Shown here: one piece after another, positions 10,056 through 19,832 of the stretch
How the letters are laid out: each line of letters starts with the position of its first letter
Numbering within the stretch: position 1 is the stretch's first letter
Assembly: GCA_019429005.1 (NCBI GenBank)
Contig: JAHYJR010000002.1
Location: forward strand, 40,752-104,751
Source: Nanobdellati archaeon
GTDB lineage: Archaea; EX4484-52; GLR71
Length of the DNA: 64,000 nucleotides
Direction of reading: 5' to 3'
Position numbers and translations under genes: made by a program
Notes under the pieces: model-generated
What the model was told of the DNA's origin: nothing
The model's database searches: none
The model's input: only the letters and a program-made list of their open reading frames with translations

Positions 10056-10880
10056 ATGCGAGAACCTATAGCAGGAGGTTTTTATCCTGAAAATAAAGTA
10101 TTTCTTGAAATTATGTTAGATAAATTTATGTTAAAAAAGAATACAAAAAAATCAAATGTTATAGGTGCAGTTGTACCTCATGCAGGATATCTATATTCTG
10201 GAAATACTGCAGCAGAAGTGTATAACAATCTAAAGAAAAAGTATGATTCTGTTATAATTATAGGTCCAGACCATACAGGACTTGCAAAAAGTGTCTCTTT
10301 AAGTGATGAAGATTGGAACACACCGCTAGGTTCTATACAAATTGACATGGATCTTTCAAATAAAATTATCAAAAATTTAGATATTGCATCATTTGATAAC
10401 ACAGCTCATATGTATGAACATTCTATTGAAGTTCAACTTCCAATGCTTCTTAGAGTTCTTGGTAATTTCAAATTTATACCAATTATAATACCTTCAACAA
10501 TATCAGACATGGACACTCTTGAAAAGATTGGACTAGCATTACGAAAATCAATTGGTGATTTAGATGTTCTTGTAATTGCAAGTTCTGATTTTACTCATTT
10601 TGGTCGAGGTTATGGTTTTGTACCAGTTAAAACAGACGAAATAAAATGGATACATAATATGGATAAGACCTTGATAGATGACATAATAAACCTTAATCCA
10701 ATAAAACTAATTGAACATGCAGAATTAACTACAGCCTGTGGTATAGAACCTATATGTGTTATGTTATCTTGTATCAAAAAACAATCAAAAAAAGGAAAAT
10801 GTCTTAAATATACTACTAGTTTTGAAGTTTCAGGTATAAAAAATGCGATTGTTGGATATTCTGGAATCATTTTTGAATAA
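10056..10880 (+). CDS. MEMO1 family protein (AmmeMemoRadiSam system protein B-like)
   Basis: MREPIAGGFYPEN...VVPHAGYLYSGNTAAEVY...IIGPDHTG...EHSIEVQLPMLL...ASSDFTHFGRGYGF...CGIEPICVML. Confidence 0.93.
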   Translation: MREPIAGGFYPENKVFLEIMLDKFMLKKNTKKSNVIGAVVPHAGYLYSGNTAAEVYNNLKKKYDSVIIIGPDHTGLAKSVSLSDEDWNTPLGSIQIDMDLSNKIIKNLDIASFDNTAHMYEHSIEVQLPMLLRVLGNFKFIPIIIPSTISDMDTLEKIGLALRKSIGDLDVLVIASSDFTHFGRGYGFVPVKTDEIKWIHNMDKTLIDDIINLNPIKLIEHAELTTACGIEPICVMLSCIKKQSKKGKCLKYTTSFEVSGIKNAIVGYSGIIFE

Positions 10881-10977
10881 AAATTAACCCATTTAAACAC
10901 TCTTATTCTAAGAAAGTTATTTAAACTTTTTTAATATAATATTTAATACTTACTAATTGTAAAAAAGATGATATGTT

Positions 10978-11466
10978 ATGGATACAAAACAAATAAGTTT
11001 TTTAGACAAGTTATATACTTCAGTTACAGAAGAATTAGGTTTTATTTCAGAAAACCATGCTAAATACATTAAGGGTTCATCTCAATTAGATACAATTAAT
11101 CCTATTGAATTAAAAACACTTGATCTCTCATATGATTTTTTTAAAGAACACGCAGCACAGTATGGTATGACAGAACAGGTCGTATCTGAATATCTTAGAA
11201 ATAACGGCTATATAAAATTAAACATAATTGATATTGCAACAGAACAATTAAGTTCATATGGTTTTGCAAATAAAACTGCTATAAAAGAAATTGTTAATTC
11301 GGTCTTAAGAATGTCAGATCAAGAAATAACCTATTTAATAAAATATGGTGCTGATGATAATCCTATAATTAAAAATCTTGTAGATTCTGCACGAATTGAT
11401 GCTGTAGCACCAAGAGATGCTGAAGAGTCAGGAGCAACGTTTGATGTAAGAGAAAGATTATATTAG
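10978..11466 (+). CDS. Uncharacterised protein
   Basis: Intact 162-aa ORF. Closely followed by a second small ORF. Confidence 0.45.
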   Translation: MDTKQISFLDKLYTSVTEELGFISENHAKYIKGSSQLDTINPIELKTLDLSYDFFKEHAAQYGMTEQVVSEYLRNNGYIKLNIIDIATEQLSSYGFANKTAIKEIVNSVLRMSDQEITYLIKYGADDNPIIKNLVDSARIDAVAPRDAEESGATFDVRERLY

Positions 11467-11483
11467 AATTACAAGATGGTTTT

Positions 11484-11852
11484 ATGTCAAAATTAGGATT
11501 AAATACAATAAAAGATAGAGAACTTCAAATATATATGGACGCTTTTGATAAAATTCAAGAATATCCTATAACTGATAATACAATTAAAAAATTACCGAAC
11601 TTATTCCATAATAAAGGTATTCAATATATACATGCGTTAACTTATATTGCAGAACAATTAGTTACAGATGAAGGTATTTTTGTAGGAGATCAACATGTTG
11701 AAAAAATAATAAACTATCTTGAACATACACATTCTACACAAATCACAAATCAAAAAATACTTGATGATATTACAAAACAAATCTTAAAAGAAACATATAA
11801 TCAAGATAATATTATTGATAATAATTCTTTTGAAGAGTTTATATATCCATAA
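11484..11852 (+). CDS. Uncharacterised protein
   Basis: Intact 122-aa ORF 17 nt downstream of the previous ORF. Confidence 0.45.
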   Translation: MSKLGLNTIKDRELQIYMDAFDKIQEYPITDNTIKKLPNLFHNKGIQYIHALTYIAEQLVTDEGIFVGDQHVEKIINYLEHTHSTQITNQKILDDITKQILKETYNQDNIIDNNSFEEFIYP

Positions 11853-12023
11853 TATAGATTTTTTCGTTTTTTATGTGAATTAATCTATACAACAGTTTTA
11901 TATATGAATGAGTCACAATTATATACATATAAATAAACAAATAAATACAAATCATTTCTATAATTATCAAAACATACTAATTATTTTAATTTTGTAAATT
12001 GTAAATATAAAACGGTGATATAA

Positions 12024-13346
12024 ATTAGATTTTATGCGATAGGCGGATATAATGAAGTCGGAAAAAATATGAGTGCTCTTGAAGTCGAAAATGAAGTAGT
12101 CATATTCGATATGGGTGTCCATATGGAAAAGTTAATTGAGCTTAATTCTGAAAAGCTCGATTATACACAGTTAAGTACTGAAAAACTTAAAGCACTTGGT
12201 GTTTTACCAAATGATACCATATTAAATGGTAAGAATGTTATTGCAATTGTAATTTCACACGGTCATCTAGATCATGTAAATGCTATACCAAAACTAGCTG
12301 AAAAATATAATTGTCCTATAATTGGAACACCATACACAATAAAGATTATTGAAAACATTCTTAGAGATCATGGAAAAAAGAAACTTTTAGACAATCTTGT
12401 AGCTATAGAATATGGTGATTTGGCAGAAATCTCAAAAAAAATTCAAATTGAACTTGTCAGAACAACACACAGCATACCAGAACCATCTTTAATTGTAGTA
12501 CACACAAAAGAAGGTATTGCAACAATTGCATATGATTATAAGCTTGATAACACCCCTGTTTTTGGAGAAAAACCGGATTACAAAAGAATCAAAGAAATAG
12601 GAAAAGAAGGTGTAAAACTCCACCTCTCTGAATGTGTCCACGTTGCAGATGAAACTAGAACACCATCTGAAGAAATTGCAAAACATCTTATGAAAGATTC
12701 AATTGACCGTGCATATGAAGGCAACACATCCGTTTTTGTAACAACGTTTGCATCTCATATTGCAAGATTAACTGGTATTATTGAAGCAAATCAAAATCGT
12801 AGAAAAATCGTATTTCTTGGAAGGTCCCTTGATAATTACACAAGACCTGCTAAAGAATTAAACCTTATTGATTTATCTGATATTACAATTGAAGGACGAC
12901 CTAAAGGTGTAACTAAAGTTTTAAGTGATGTTGAAAAAAATCCGACACAATATCTTGTAGTATGTACAGGTAATCAAGGTGAACCTAATTCGGTTTTATC
13001 AAGAATATCAAATAAACAATACACTTTCAATTTCAGAAAAGAAGATCAAGTAATTTTCTCTTCAACTGTAATACCAAGTCCACTCAATAGAGCTAGTAGA
13101 TATACACTTGAACGTAATCTTAAATCTCAAGGCGTGAGAATCATTAAAGATGTACATGTCTCAGGTCATGCTATGCGTGAAGATCATAGAGACCTTATAC
13201 GAATGCTTAACCCAACACATATTATACCATGCCACGGTGAAACAGAACGTCTTGCAAACTTTGCAAGTCTTGCTGAAGAAGAAGGTTATGTTTTAGGTAG
13301 TACTGTGCATATATTAACAAACGGACGATATATTGATCTGAAATAA
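12024..13346 (+). CDS. Archaeal RNase J-like beta-CASP ribonuclease, probably initiating at ATT 12024
   Basis: SHGHLDHV metallo-beta-lactamase motif, VSGHAMREDHRDLI and HIIPCHGE. In-frame upstream TAA-ATT-AGA-TTT-TAT-GCG-ATA-GGC-GGA-TAT-AAT-GAA-GTC-GGA-AAA-AAT-ATG gives the family N-terminus IRFYAIGGYNEVGKNM. GGTGAT SD 4 nt before ATT. Confidence 0.9.
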   Translation: MRFYAIGGYNEVGKNMSALEVENEVVIFDMGVHMEKLIELNSEKLDYTQLSTEKLKALGVLPNDTILNGKNVIAIVISHGHLDHVNAIPKLAEKYNCPIIGTPYTIKIIENILRDHGKKKLLDNLVAIEYGDLAEISKKIQIELVRTTHSIPEPSLIVVHTKEGIATIAYDYKLDNTPVFGEKPDYKRIKEIGKEGVKLHLSECVHVADETRTPSEEIAKHLMKDSIDRAYEGNTSVFVTTFASHIARLTGIIEANQNRRKIVFLGRSLDNYTRPAKELNLIDLSDITIEGRPKGVTKVLSDVEKNPTQYLVVCTGNQGEPNSVLSRISNKQYTFNFRKEDQVIFSSTVIPSPLNRASRYTLERNLKSQGVRIIKDVHVSGHAMREDHRDLIRMLNPTHIIPCHGETERLANFASLAEEEGYVLGSTVHILTNGRYIDLK

Positions 13347-13417
13347 TTAATTTATTTCAGAACTTTTTCATTTTTTTTCTTTTTAACCTTTTTATAGAAT
13401 AATAACCAAATAAATAT

Positions 13418-13747
13418 ATGTTTGGTATACCAATTGAATCTTTTTTAATTGCAATAGTTCTAATTATTTCAGCTATACCTCTATATTTTTCAATCAAATT
13501 ATTAGGTGGACAAGCATCGTTTCTAAAAGTTATTCTAGTGAATCTTGCTGCGGGTTTAATACTATCAGTCTTTGAATTGATTTTAGGTGTCGGTGGTATT
13601 TTAGGATTTGTAATATTAATTTTTATATATAAAGAAATGTTTGATATGACTTACATTGGTGCATTCCTAGCTTGGTTATTACAATTTATAATTGCATTAA
13701 TACTAATTTTAATTTTTATTGTAATTGGAATTAGTGTAATTATATAG
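13418..13747 (+). CDS. Small integral membrane protein, unknown
   Basis: About 3-4 hydrophobic helices over 109 aa. Situated just upstream of gltX. Confidence 0.5.
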   Translation: MFGIPIESFLIAIVLIISAIPLYFSIKLLGGQASFLKVILVNLAAGLILSVFELILGVGGILGFVILIFIYKEMFDMTYIGAFLAWLLQFIIALILILIFIVIGISVII

Positions 13748-13781
13748 ATACTTTTTAATACTTGTTTTTAGAAATAATATT

Positions 13782-15455
13782 ATGTCTAAATCGATCGAAC
13801 AATTCATAAAAGAACAAGCATTGCTTAATGCAATTGAATATTCTGGAAAAGCGAACCCTAAAGCACTAATAAGTCGTGTAATCGGAGAATATCAAGAATA
13901 CAAATCAAAAATGAAAGAACTTATACCTCTAATTGAAAAAATTGTATCTGAAATCAATTCAATGTCTTCTAATGAACAAGCAAATGAAATCGAAAAATTA
14001 GGTGTTAAACTTAAAAAAAAACCAATAAAAAAAGACCTTTCAGATTTACCTGATGCAATAGATGGTAAAGTTATAATGAGATTTGCTCCAAATCCAAATG
14101 GTTCATTATCGTTAGGACATGCAAGACAATTGATACTTAATTGGCTTTATTCTAAAAGATATAATGGTAAATTTGTATTACGTCTTGATGATACTGATGC
14201 AAAAATAAAAACACCAATAAAAGAAGCATATAAATGGATTGAAGATGATGCTAAATGGCTTGGCATAATACCTGATGTTATTGTTAAAGCTTCAGATAGA
14301 TTTGATATCTATTATGATTATGCAAAAAAATTAATTGAAATGGATAAAGCGTATGTCTGTACTTGTGAAGCTGAAGAATTCAGAAAATTAAAAGCATCAG
14401 CTATAGCCTGTAAGTGTCGTGTTTTATCTTCAAAAGAGAATCTTAACCGTTGGAACAATATGTTTACAACCTATAAAGAAGGTGATGCTGTACTTAGAAT
14501 TAAAACAGACATAAAACATAAAAATCCAGCATTAAGAGATTGGCCTGCATTTAGGATAATAGATAACCCAAAACACCCCTACCTTAATGTAAAAGTATGG
14601 CCACTTTATGATTTCGCATCATCTATTGATGATCATCTTTTAGGTATTACACACATCATCCGTGGTATTGATTTTGTTGTAACTGAACAAAAACAAGGGT
14701 ACTTATATAAATATTTTAATTGGATATATCCAAAAAATCTAGTTACAGGAAAATTATTGGTTTCAGGTGTTAAAAGTACAACAGAATCACGAAGATTAAT
14801 AGCTGAAGGTGTATTTACTGGTTGGAATGACCTTAGACTTGGCAATTTAAAATCACTTCAAAGACGAGGATTTTGTCCTCAAGCAATTATAGATTTTATA
14901 AAAGCTATTGGAACAACTAAAGGCGATGTTAATATCTCGCTTGAAAACCTTTATGCTGTAAACAAAAAATACATTGATCCTGTCTCTGATAGATACTTTT
15001 TTGTTGCAAATCCAATCAAAATGGAAATTAAAGGTATAGATAAATATACAGCTGAACTTGTCAAGCATCCTGATAATAACTCACGTGGCACTCGTAAGAT
15101 TAAAATGAATGGTCCTGTTTTAGTATCAACTGATGACATTGAACTGTTTAAAAGCGGAAAAAAGATTAGACTAAAAGGACTTTTCAACATAATAATCAAA
15201 TCAGTATCAAAAGATCTAATTATTGCGGAATTTGTTTCACAAGAAATAGACAAAACAATACCGATAATACATTGGGTGCCTAATAAAGATAATATTGAAG
15301 CAGAAGTTATTATGCCTGATATGATATCAATCAAAGGAAATCTTGAGAATAATTGTAAAAATCTAAAAACTGGCACAATGATTCAACTTGAAAGATTTGG
15401 TTTTGCTAATCTTGAAAATAAAAAACCGTTTAGGTTCATATATACGCATAAATGA
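13782..15455 (+). CDS. gltX: Glutamyl-tRNA synthetase, archaeal type
   Basis: MRFAPNPNGSLSLGHARQLILNWLYSKRYNGKFVLRLDDTD; TKGDVNISLENLYAVNKKYIDPVSDRYFF. Confidence 0.95.
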   Translation: MSKSIEQFIKEQALLNAIEYSGKANPKALISRVIGEYQEYKSKMKELIPLIEKIVSEINSMSSNEQANEIEKLGVKLKKKPIKKDLSDLPDAIDGKVIMRFAPNPNGSLSLGHARQLILNWLYSKRYNGKFVLRLDDTDAKIKTPIKEAYKWIEDDAKWLGIIPDVIVKASDRFDIYYDYAKKLIEMDKAYVCTCEAEEFRKLKASAIACKCRVLSSKENLNRWNNMFTTYKEGDAVLRIKTDIKHKNPALRDWPAFRIIDNPKHPYLNVKVWPLYDFASSIDDHLLGITHIIRGIDFVVTEQKQGYLYKYFNWIYPKNLVTGKLLVSGVKSTTESRRLIAEGVFTGWNDLRLGNLKSLQRRGFCPQAIIDFIKAIGTTKGDVNISLENLYAVNKKYIDPVSDRYFFVANPIKMEIKGIDKYTAELVKHPDNNSRGTRKIKMNGPVLVSTDDIELFKSGKKIRLKGLFNIIIKSVSKDLIIAEFVSQEIDKTIPIIHWVPNKDNIEAEVIMPDMISIKGNLENNCKNLKTGTMIQLERFGFANLENKKPFRFIYTHK

Positions 15456-15901
15456 TTTTAATGAAACAGATATTATTTTTGGCTCTACTATTATTTGTAT
15501 CTTTTATAAATATTGATACAGCCTTTGCTGCATCTGCATCATTTGATGAGTATTACTTCAATCCATCTACTGATGAATGCATCAATCATTGGCGAGGTAA
15601 TGATTATACAAAATTTCCTATACCAGATAATTTCTACTTCTCAGGATATAATGACCCAAATTGCACACAACTAGAATTCAATCTTAAAGAATATAATACA
15701 TGTATATCTCTTAACGGCGAGTATATATTGAAATATAACTTTTATTACAAATGTTTCATATATGAAACAAAAACAATTGATATTGAAACAGACAAATTAA
15801 AAAAGAATATTGGTTCTTATCTACTTAAAGGCGTATCATTTTTATTTTTTATCCTTATTGTAAGCATATTTATTGACAGAGTTAATAAACATTTTATATG
15901 A
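15452..15901 (+). CDS. Predicted exported/membrane-anchored protein, unknown
   Basis: N-terminal signal-like segment (MKQILFLALLLFVSFINIDTAFA), C-terminal TM helix, several Cys. Confidence 0.5.
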   Translation: MILMKQILFLALLLFVSFINIDTAFAASASFDEYYFNPSTDECINHWRGNDYTKFPIPDNFYFSGYNDPNCTQLEFNLKEYNTCISLNGEYILKYNFYYKCFIYETKTIDIETDKLKKNIGSYLLKGVSFLFFILIVSIFIDRVNKHFI

Positions 15902-15913
15902 GCTGGGGGTTAA

Positions 15914-16379
15914 TCAATCAACCAAAAACCCAAACAATAATTGCCCATAACTATACTTTGATTTTGGATTTATATCCTCAAGATAACCCACTTTCTTAAA
16001 ACCTCTTTTTTTATAGAATTCAATAGCTTTATTACCATCATAATCTCCAGTTCCTACATGAATCATTGATATTTTTCATTTACACAATAATTAATAAGAT
16101 GTTCTATCAACAAAGTTCCAAACCCTTGACCTTGATATTCAGATCTAATTGCTAATTCTTCAATTATTACAGAACCTTGAAATGGTGTATCAAAAAGATG
16201 TTTCTCAAAATACAAATGCACTATATATTCAGTCTTATTTTCAAAAAAAAAATATTTTTTTGCTTAACACACATCTCAAAAAAATCATTATGCTTTGAAA
16301 ATACTATTTTTGGAAATACGTCTTTAAAAGTTTTAATGTAATCAATTTTATCAATTTTCTTAAAAAAACGTATTTTCAT
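15914..16379 (-). pseudogene. GNAT acetyltransferase broken by two frameshifts (or sequencing errors)
   Basis: Pieces: MKIRFFKKIDKIDYIKTFKDVFPK... / FENKTEYIVHLYFEKHLFDTPFQGSVIIEELAIRSEYQGQGFGTLLIEHLINYCVNE / IHVGTGDYDGNKAIEFYKKRGFKKVGYLEDINPKSKYSYGQLLFGFLVD*. First shift is in a 10-A run. Confidence 0.8.
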
Positions 16380-16479
16380 ACTAATTATTAAATTAAATAT
16401 TATAAATAAATCAAAATAATCTATCTAAATAATAATAAAACCAATAAAACTATAAAAATTTACTATTAAACATACACAT

Positions 16480-16956
16480 ATGGGTCAATTAGGTCAATTT
16501 ATTATGGATAAATCGGGAATAAGAACATTTGAAGTTTCAGACAAATCTTTACAGAAACATCTTTTAGAAGCAAAAACAAATTCAAACGCCTTTAGAGTAT
16601 ATCGTATAATTAAAGATAATGATTCTGATTATAAAATAGTGAAAGATCTTTGTAATCCTGTTGAATTTAAATACAAAATTGAAGAATTTGATGGTTACCC
16701 TGTAGAATTTCTCACATATGAACCTAGACCAATGAAACATCCAAGGATACGAACATTTAAGGATACTTATCTTGAACTTGATATTATTGACAAAATTATT
16801 ATACCTTCAAAAAGGATAATTGGACGCTCTTTTGGTCAAGATGCAATTCAACCTTTCTATTATATAGGTACTGAAGAAACTTTCATTTATGAACTGGATT
16901 ATGAGGTTGAATATCTCATATATAGATATGATATAATTAAAAGACACATTTCATAA
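16480..16956 (+). CDS. Uncharacterised protein
   Basis: Intact 158-aa ORF. Confidence 0.4.
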   Translation: MGQLGQFIMDKSGIRTFEVSDKSLQKHLLEAKTNSNAFRVYRIIKDNDSDYKIVKDLCNPVEFKYKIEEFDGYPVEFLTYEPRPMKHPRIRTFKDTYLELDIIDKIIIPSKRIIGRSFGQDAIQPFYYIGTEETFIYELDYEVEYLIYRYDIIKRHIS

Positions 16957-17002
16957 ATAATTTTTTTTTTAATAATAATACATATTATAAAAATAAGACA
17001 AA

Positions 17003-17389
17003 TTACACTTTAACATTAAAAAAACCAAGCTGACCTTTCTGATCTATCGGTTTATCAAATACCTGCACATTCTTAAGGACAAAACCATATATAGGTGTTT
17101 TAACAAAATGTTCAGAAAGATGTCTATATTTATCGTCCAAAAAAGAATCCGCAGAAGCATACATAATTACATCTTTTAATACTGCAGAGCCTAAAATCGC
17201 ACCAATCTTAAACGTTTTAATATCAAGATTAAACTGTTTAGCATATTGCTTATCAATTGTTTTTGATGCATGGATTAAGAACCGTCCTCGAAATTTTGTG
17301 TTCCATGTCCGCAATTCAATCGTTTTTTTACAAGATAATATCAGTTCAACCCATGGTTGTCGTATAGAAAGTGCTTTCATTTGAATCAT
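17003..17389 (-). CDS. ASCH domain protein
   Basis: MKALSIRQPWVELILSCKKTIELRTWNTKFRGRFLIHASKTID pattern typical of ASCH domains. Confidence 0.85.
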   Translation of the reverse strand: MIQMKALSIRQPWVELILSCKKTIELRTWNTKFRGRFLIHASKTIDKQYAKQFNLDIKTFKIGAILGSAVLKDVIMYASADSFLDDKYRHLSEHFVKTPIYGFVLKNVQVFDKPIDQKGQLGFFNVKV

Positions 17390-17442
17390 ATATATTTTGT
17401 TTAAAGGATTTATTAATTAAAGAATATAATAAAATAAAAAAA

Positions 17443-17834
17443 TTAAATACAATATTCCAAAAAAACACATTTTTTATCTGTTCCAATCTCTTTAAAGCCC
17501 ATTGATTTCCATACTGTTAAAGCAATAATATTATTAGAATATACATTTGTTTTAATTATCTTAACATTATTTGTGTTGAACCAATTAAGAACCATATTAA
17601 ATAAGACTTTAACTATACCTTTATTTCGATATTCCAAAATGATAAAAGTACTCGATAAGATTCCAACATCATTTTTAATATAAGATTCACAAAAACCAAC
17701 TGGTTTATTATCTTCATAAGCGATAAGATAAAGTGTATTATTATCAGATATTGCTTTTTTAATATTTTGTTTATATTTTTTTATTGTTTCATCATTTTTA
17801 TCAAAAAGTTAGATCTTGACGAATAAAATACATA
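17443..17834 (-). pseudogene. GNAT acetyltransferase with a 5' frameshift
   Basis: Continuous frame ...DKNDETIKKYKQNIKKAISDNNTLYLIAYEDNKPVGFCESYIKNDVGILSSTFIILEYRNKGIVKVLFNMVLNWFNTNNVKIIKTNVYSNNIIALTVWKSMGFKEIGTDKKCVFLEYCI*. The 5' end (MYFIRQDLTF) is in another frame, joined at a T run. Confidence 0.7.
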
Positions 17835-18043
17835 TTGTTTCCAACCATAAAATTTTAAAGGTATTTAAACATAACGTAATAAGCATAATATTGTTTAAAA
17901 TTAATATATAATTAATTAAAAACACATATTATTTTGTTATTTATAAATAGTAACTTTTATATAGTTATCTATATCAAATATTAAAACGATTATTAATTAA
18001 ATAATAAACATATCAAATTAAAACGATTAAAAAGGTACTTTAA

Positions 18044-18346
18044 ATGGAAAATAAAAATATATACGATATTCAGGAAGACGTATTTATACCGTTTTTTGAT
18101 TATCTAGATCAATTACAAGATATACAAATAATTCAAAATGATTATATAACATGGAGTAATCTTAGAGAATCATTATATCAAGCACATTTAAACAAAAAAT
18201 GGGATTTAGACCTAAAAAAGAAAGATGATATTTTAAAACAAAGAGATATTAAATCATGTCGAGACATGTTTACATATTTTAATAATATTGATAAACCAGC
18301 AACATATAGCGAAATGTTCGATCATCTTGATAATCTTTTAAATTAA
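18044..18346 (+). CDS. Uncharacterised small protein
   Basis: Intact 100-aa ORF. Confidence 0.4.
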   Translation: MENKNIYDIQEDVFIPFFDYLDQLQDIQIIQNDYITWSNLRESLYQAHLNKKWDLDLKKKDDILKQRDIKSCRDMFTYFNNIDKPATYSEMFDHLDNLLN

Positions 18347-18509
18347 TTAATCAAATAAAAATAATATAATATTATATTTATCGTATTTATAATTATTTTT
18401 TAAAATTTCTAAATATAAATCTTCTTAACAAGACTTTTATTTATATTATCATAATTTTAGTTATATCAATAATTAGAACATATATACAGTTCAAAAATAT
18501 AACAGGATA

Positions 18510-19829
18510 ATGGATAATATGAAACGTTTTTTTGAAAAACTCTTTGGTAAAAGAGAACCTATTGAAAAAGAATCACATAAACAAGTTAAAGTTAATCTTA
18601 ATTTAAATAATATCCTAAAATTTATTGAAGATGAAACCTCTGAATTTTCAAATAAAATTAATGATTCAATAAAGACATCTTTTGATCAAATTAAGACTCT
18701 TTTAGATGAATTAGAAATCAATTTAGATATTCTAGAAAAAGCTAAATCTGAAAAAGATGTTGATGATCGGCCAAAAATGTTTGCGTTAGACCATAGAATT
18801 GCTTTTATAAAAAGAGTACAGAGTTTTAAAAATACAATTAAACTTCCCGAAAGTGAAAATACTCAAAAAGTTTTTGAATTTAATAATCTCCTAATTGATG
18901 AATTAAACAATCTAATCAAAGACACAGCAAAAAACATATATTTTACAAAAATCTTGTTTTCAGAAGAAATTTCGGGTGTAGCGAGTACTTTGAAAAAAAT
19001 AAGTGGTTCTATAGACCAATCCAAAAAATATTTAGATGAAAACCGAGATAAAATTAAATTAATTATAGATATTAAAAAAAACATAACAGATATGGATAAT
19101 CAAATTAATATTAAGCAAACTGAAAATGATAATTTAAAACAACACAAATTAAATCTTATTAAACTAGAAGATGAAGAAAAAAAGATACATCATGATTTAA
19201 CACAATTAGATAAAAGCGGAGAATTGACTGATTTAAAGCAAAAACAAGCAAAATTAGACACTCTCAAAAAGGATATTGATGAATCAAAAACATATATCTT
19301 ACAAATGTTTTCCCCTATTATGAAAGCTTTGAAGAAATTTGAAAGATACACCACAGGACTCACAAAAGATGAAATACAAATCTTAGATACCTATATTGAA
19401 CATCCATCTGAGGGTCTGCTTATTGATACACATTTAAAAACACTTGATAAGATTCTTGAAAATATTGAAAGTTTAATTAATACAGATCAAATTCAATTAA
19501 AAGACAAACTAAAAGAAAAAGCGATTACACAAATTGAAAAATTTAAAAAACATTCTGAACTGGAATATTTTAAAACCAAATCTAAAACAACACAAGAAAC
19601 GATTAAAACTCTTGAAAATGAAATAAAAACAAATAAAACAAGTCATAAAATTGAATCAATAAGAACAAAATTCCAAGATATAAAAAACAAAATCAAAGAC
19701 GAAAAACAAGATATAGATAAACTTGAAGAGTATTTAAAAACACTTAATAATGACATTTCTGAGAAGATAAAAGAGTTAGAATCAGACCTTAAAGACATTT
19801 CAGATAAAACTGTAACAATTAAATTTTAA
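18510..19829 (+). CDS. Coiled-coil protein of unknown function
   Basis: 439 aa, K/E/D/I-rich heptad-like sequence throughout. No enzyme motif seen. Confidence 0.55.
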   Translation: MDNMKRFFEKLFGKREPIEKESHKQVKVNLNLNNILKFIEDETSEFSNKINDSIKTSFDQIKTLLDELEINLDILEKAKSEKDVDDRPKMFALDHRIAFIKRVQSFKNTIKLPESENTQKVFEFNNLLIDELNNLIKDTAKNIYFTKILFSEEISGVASTLKKISGSIDQSKKYLDENRDKIKLIIDIKKNITDMDNQINIKQTENDNLKQHKLNLIKLEDEEKKIHHDLTQLDKSGELTDLKQKQAKLDTLKKDIDESKTYILQMFSPIMKALKKFERYTTGLTKDEIQILDTYIEHPSEGLLIDTHLKTLDKILENIESLINTDQIQLKDKLKEKAITQIEKFKKHSELEYFKTKSKTTQETIKTLENEIKTNKTSHKIESIRTKFQDIKNKIKDEKQDIDKLEEYLKTLNNDISEKIKELESDLKDISDKTVTIKF

Positions 19830-19832
19830 AAA

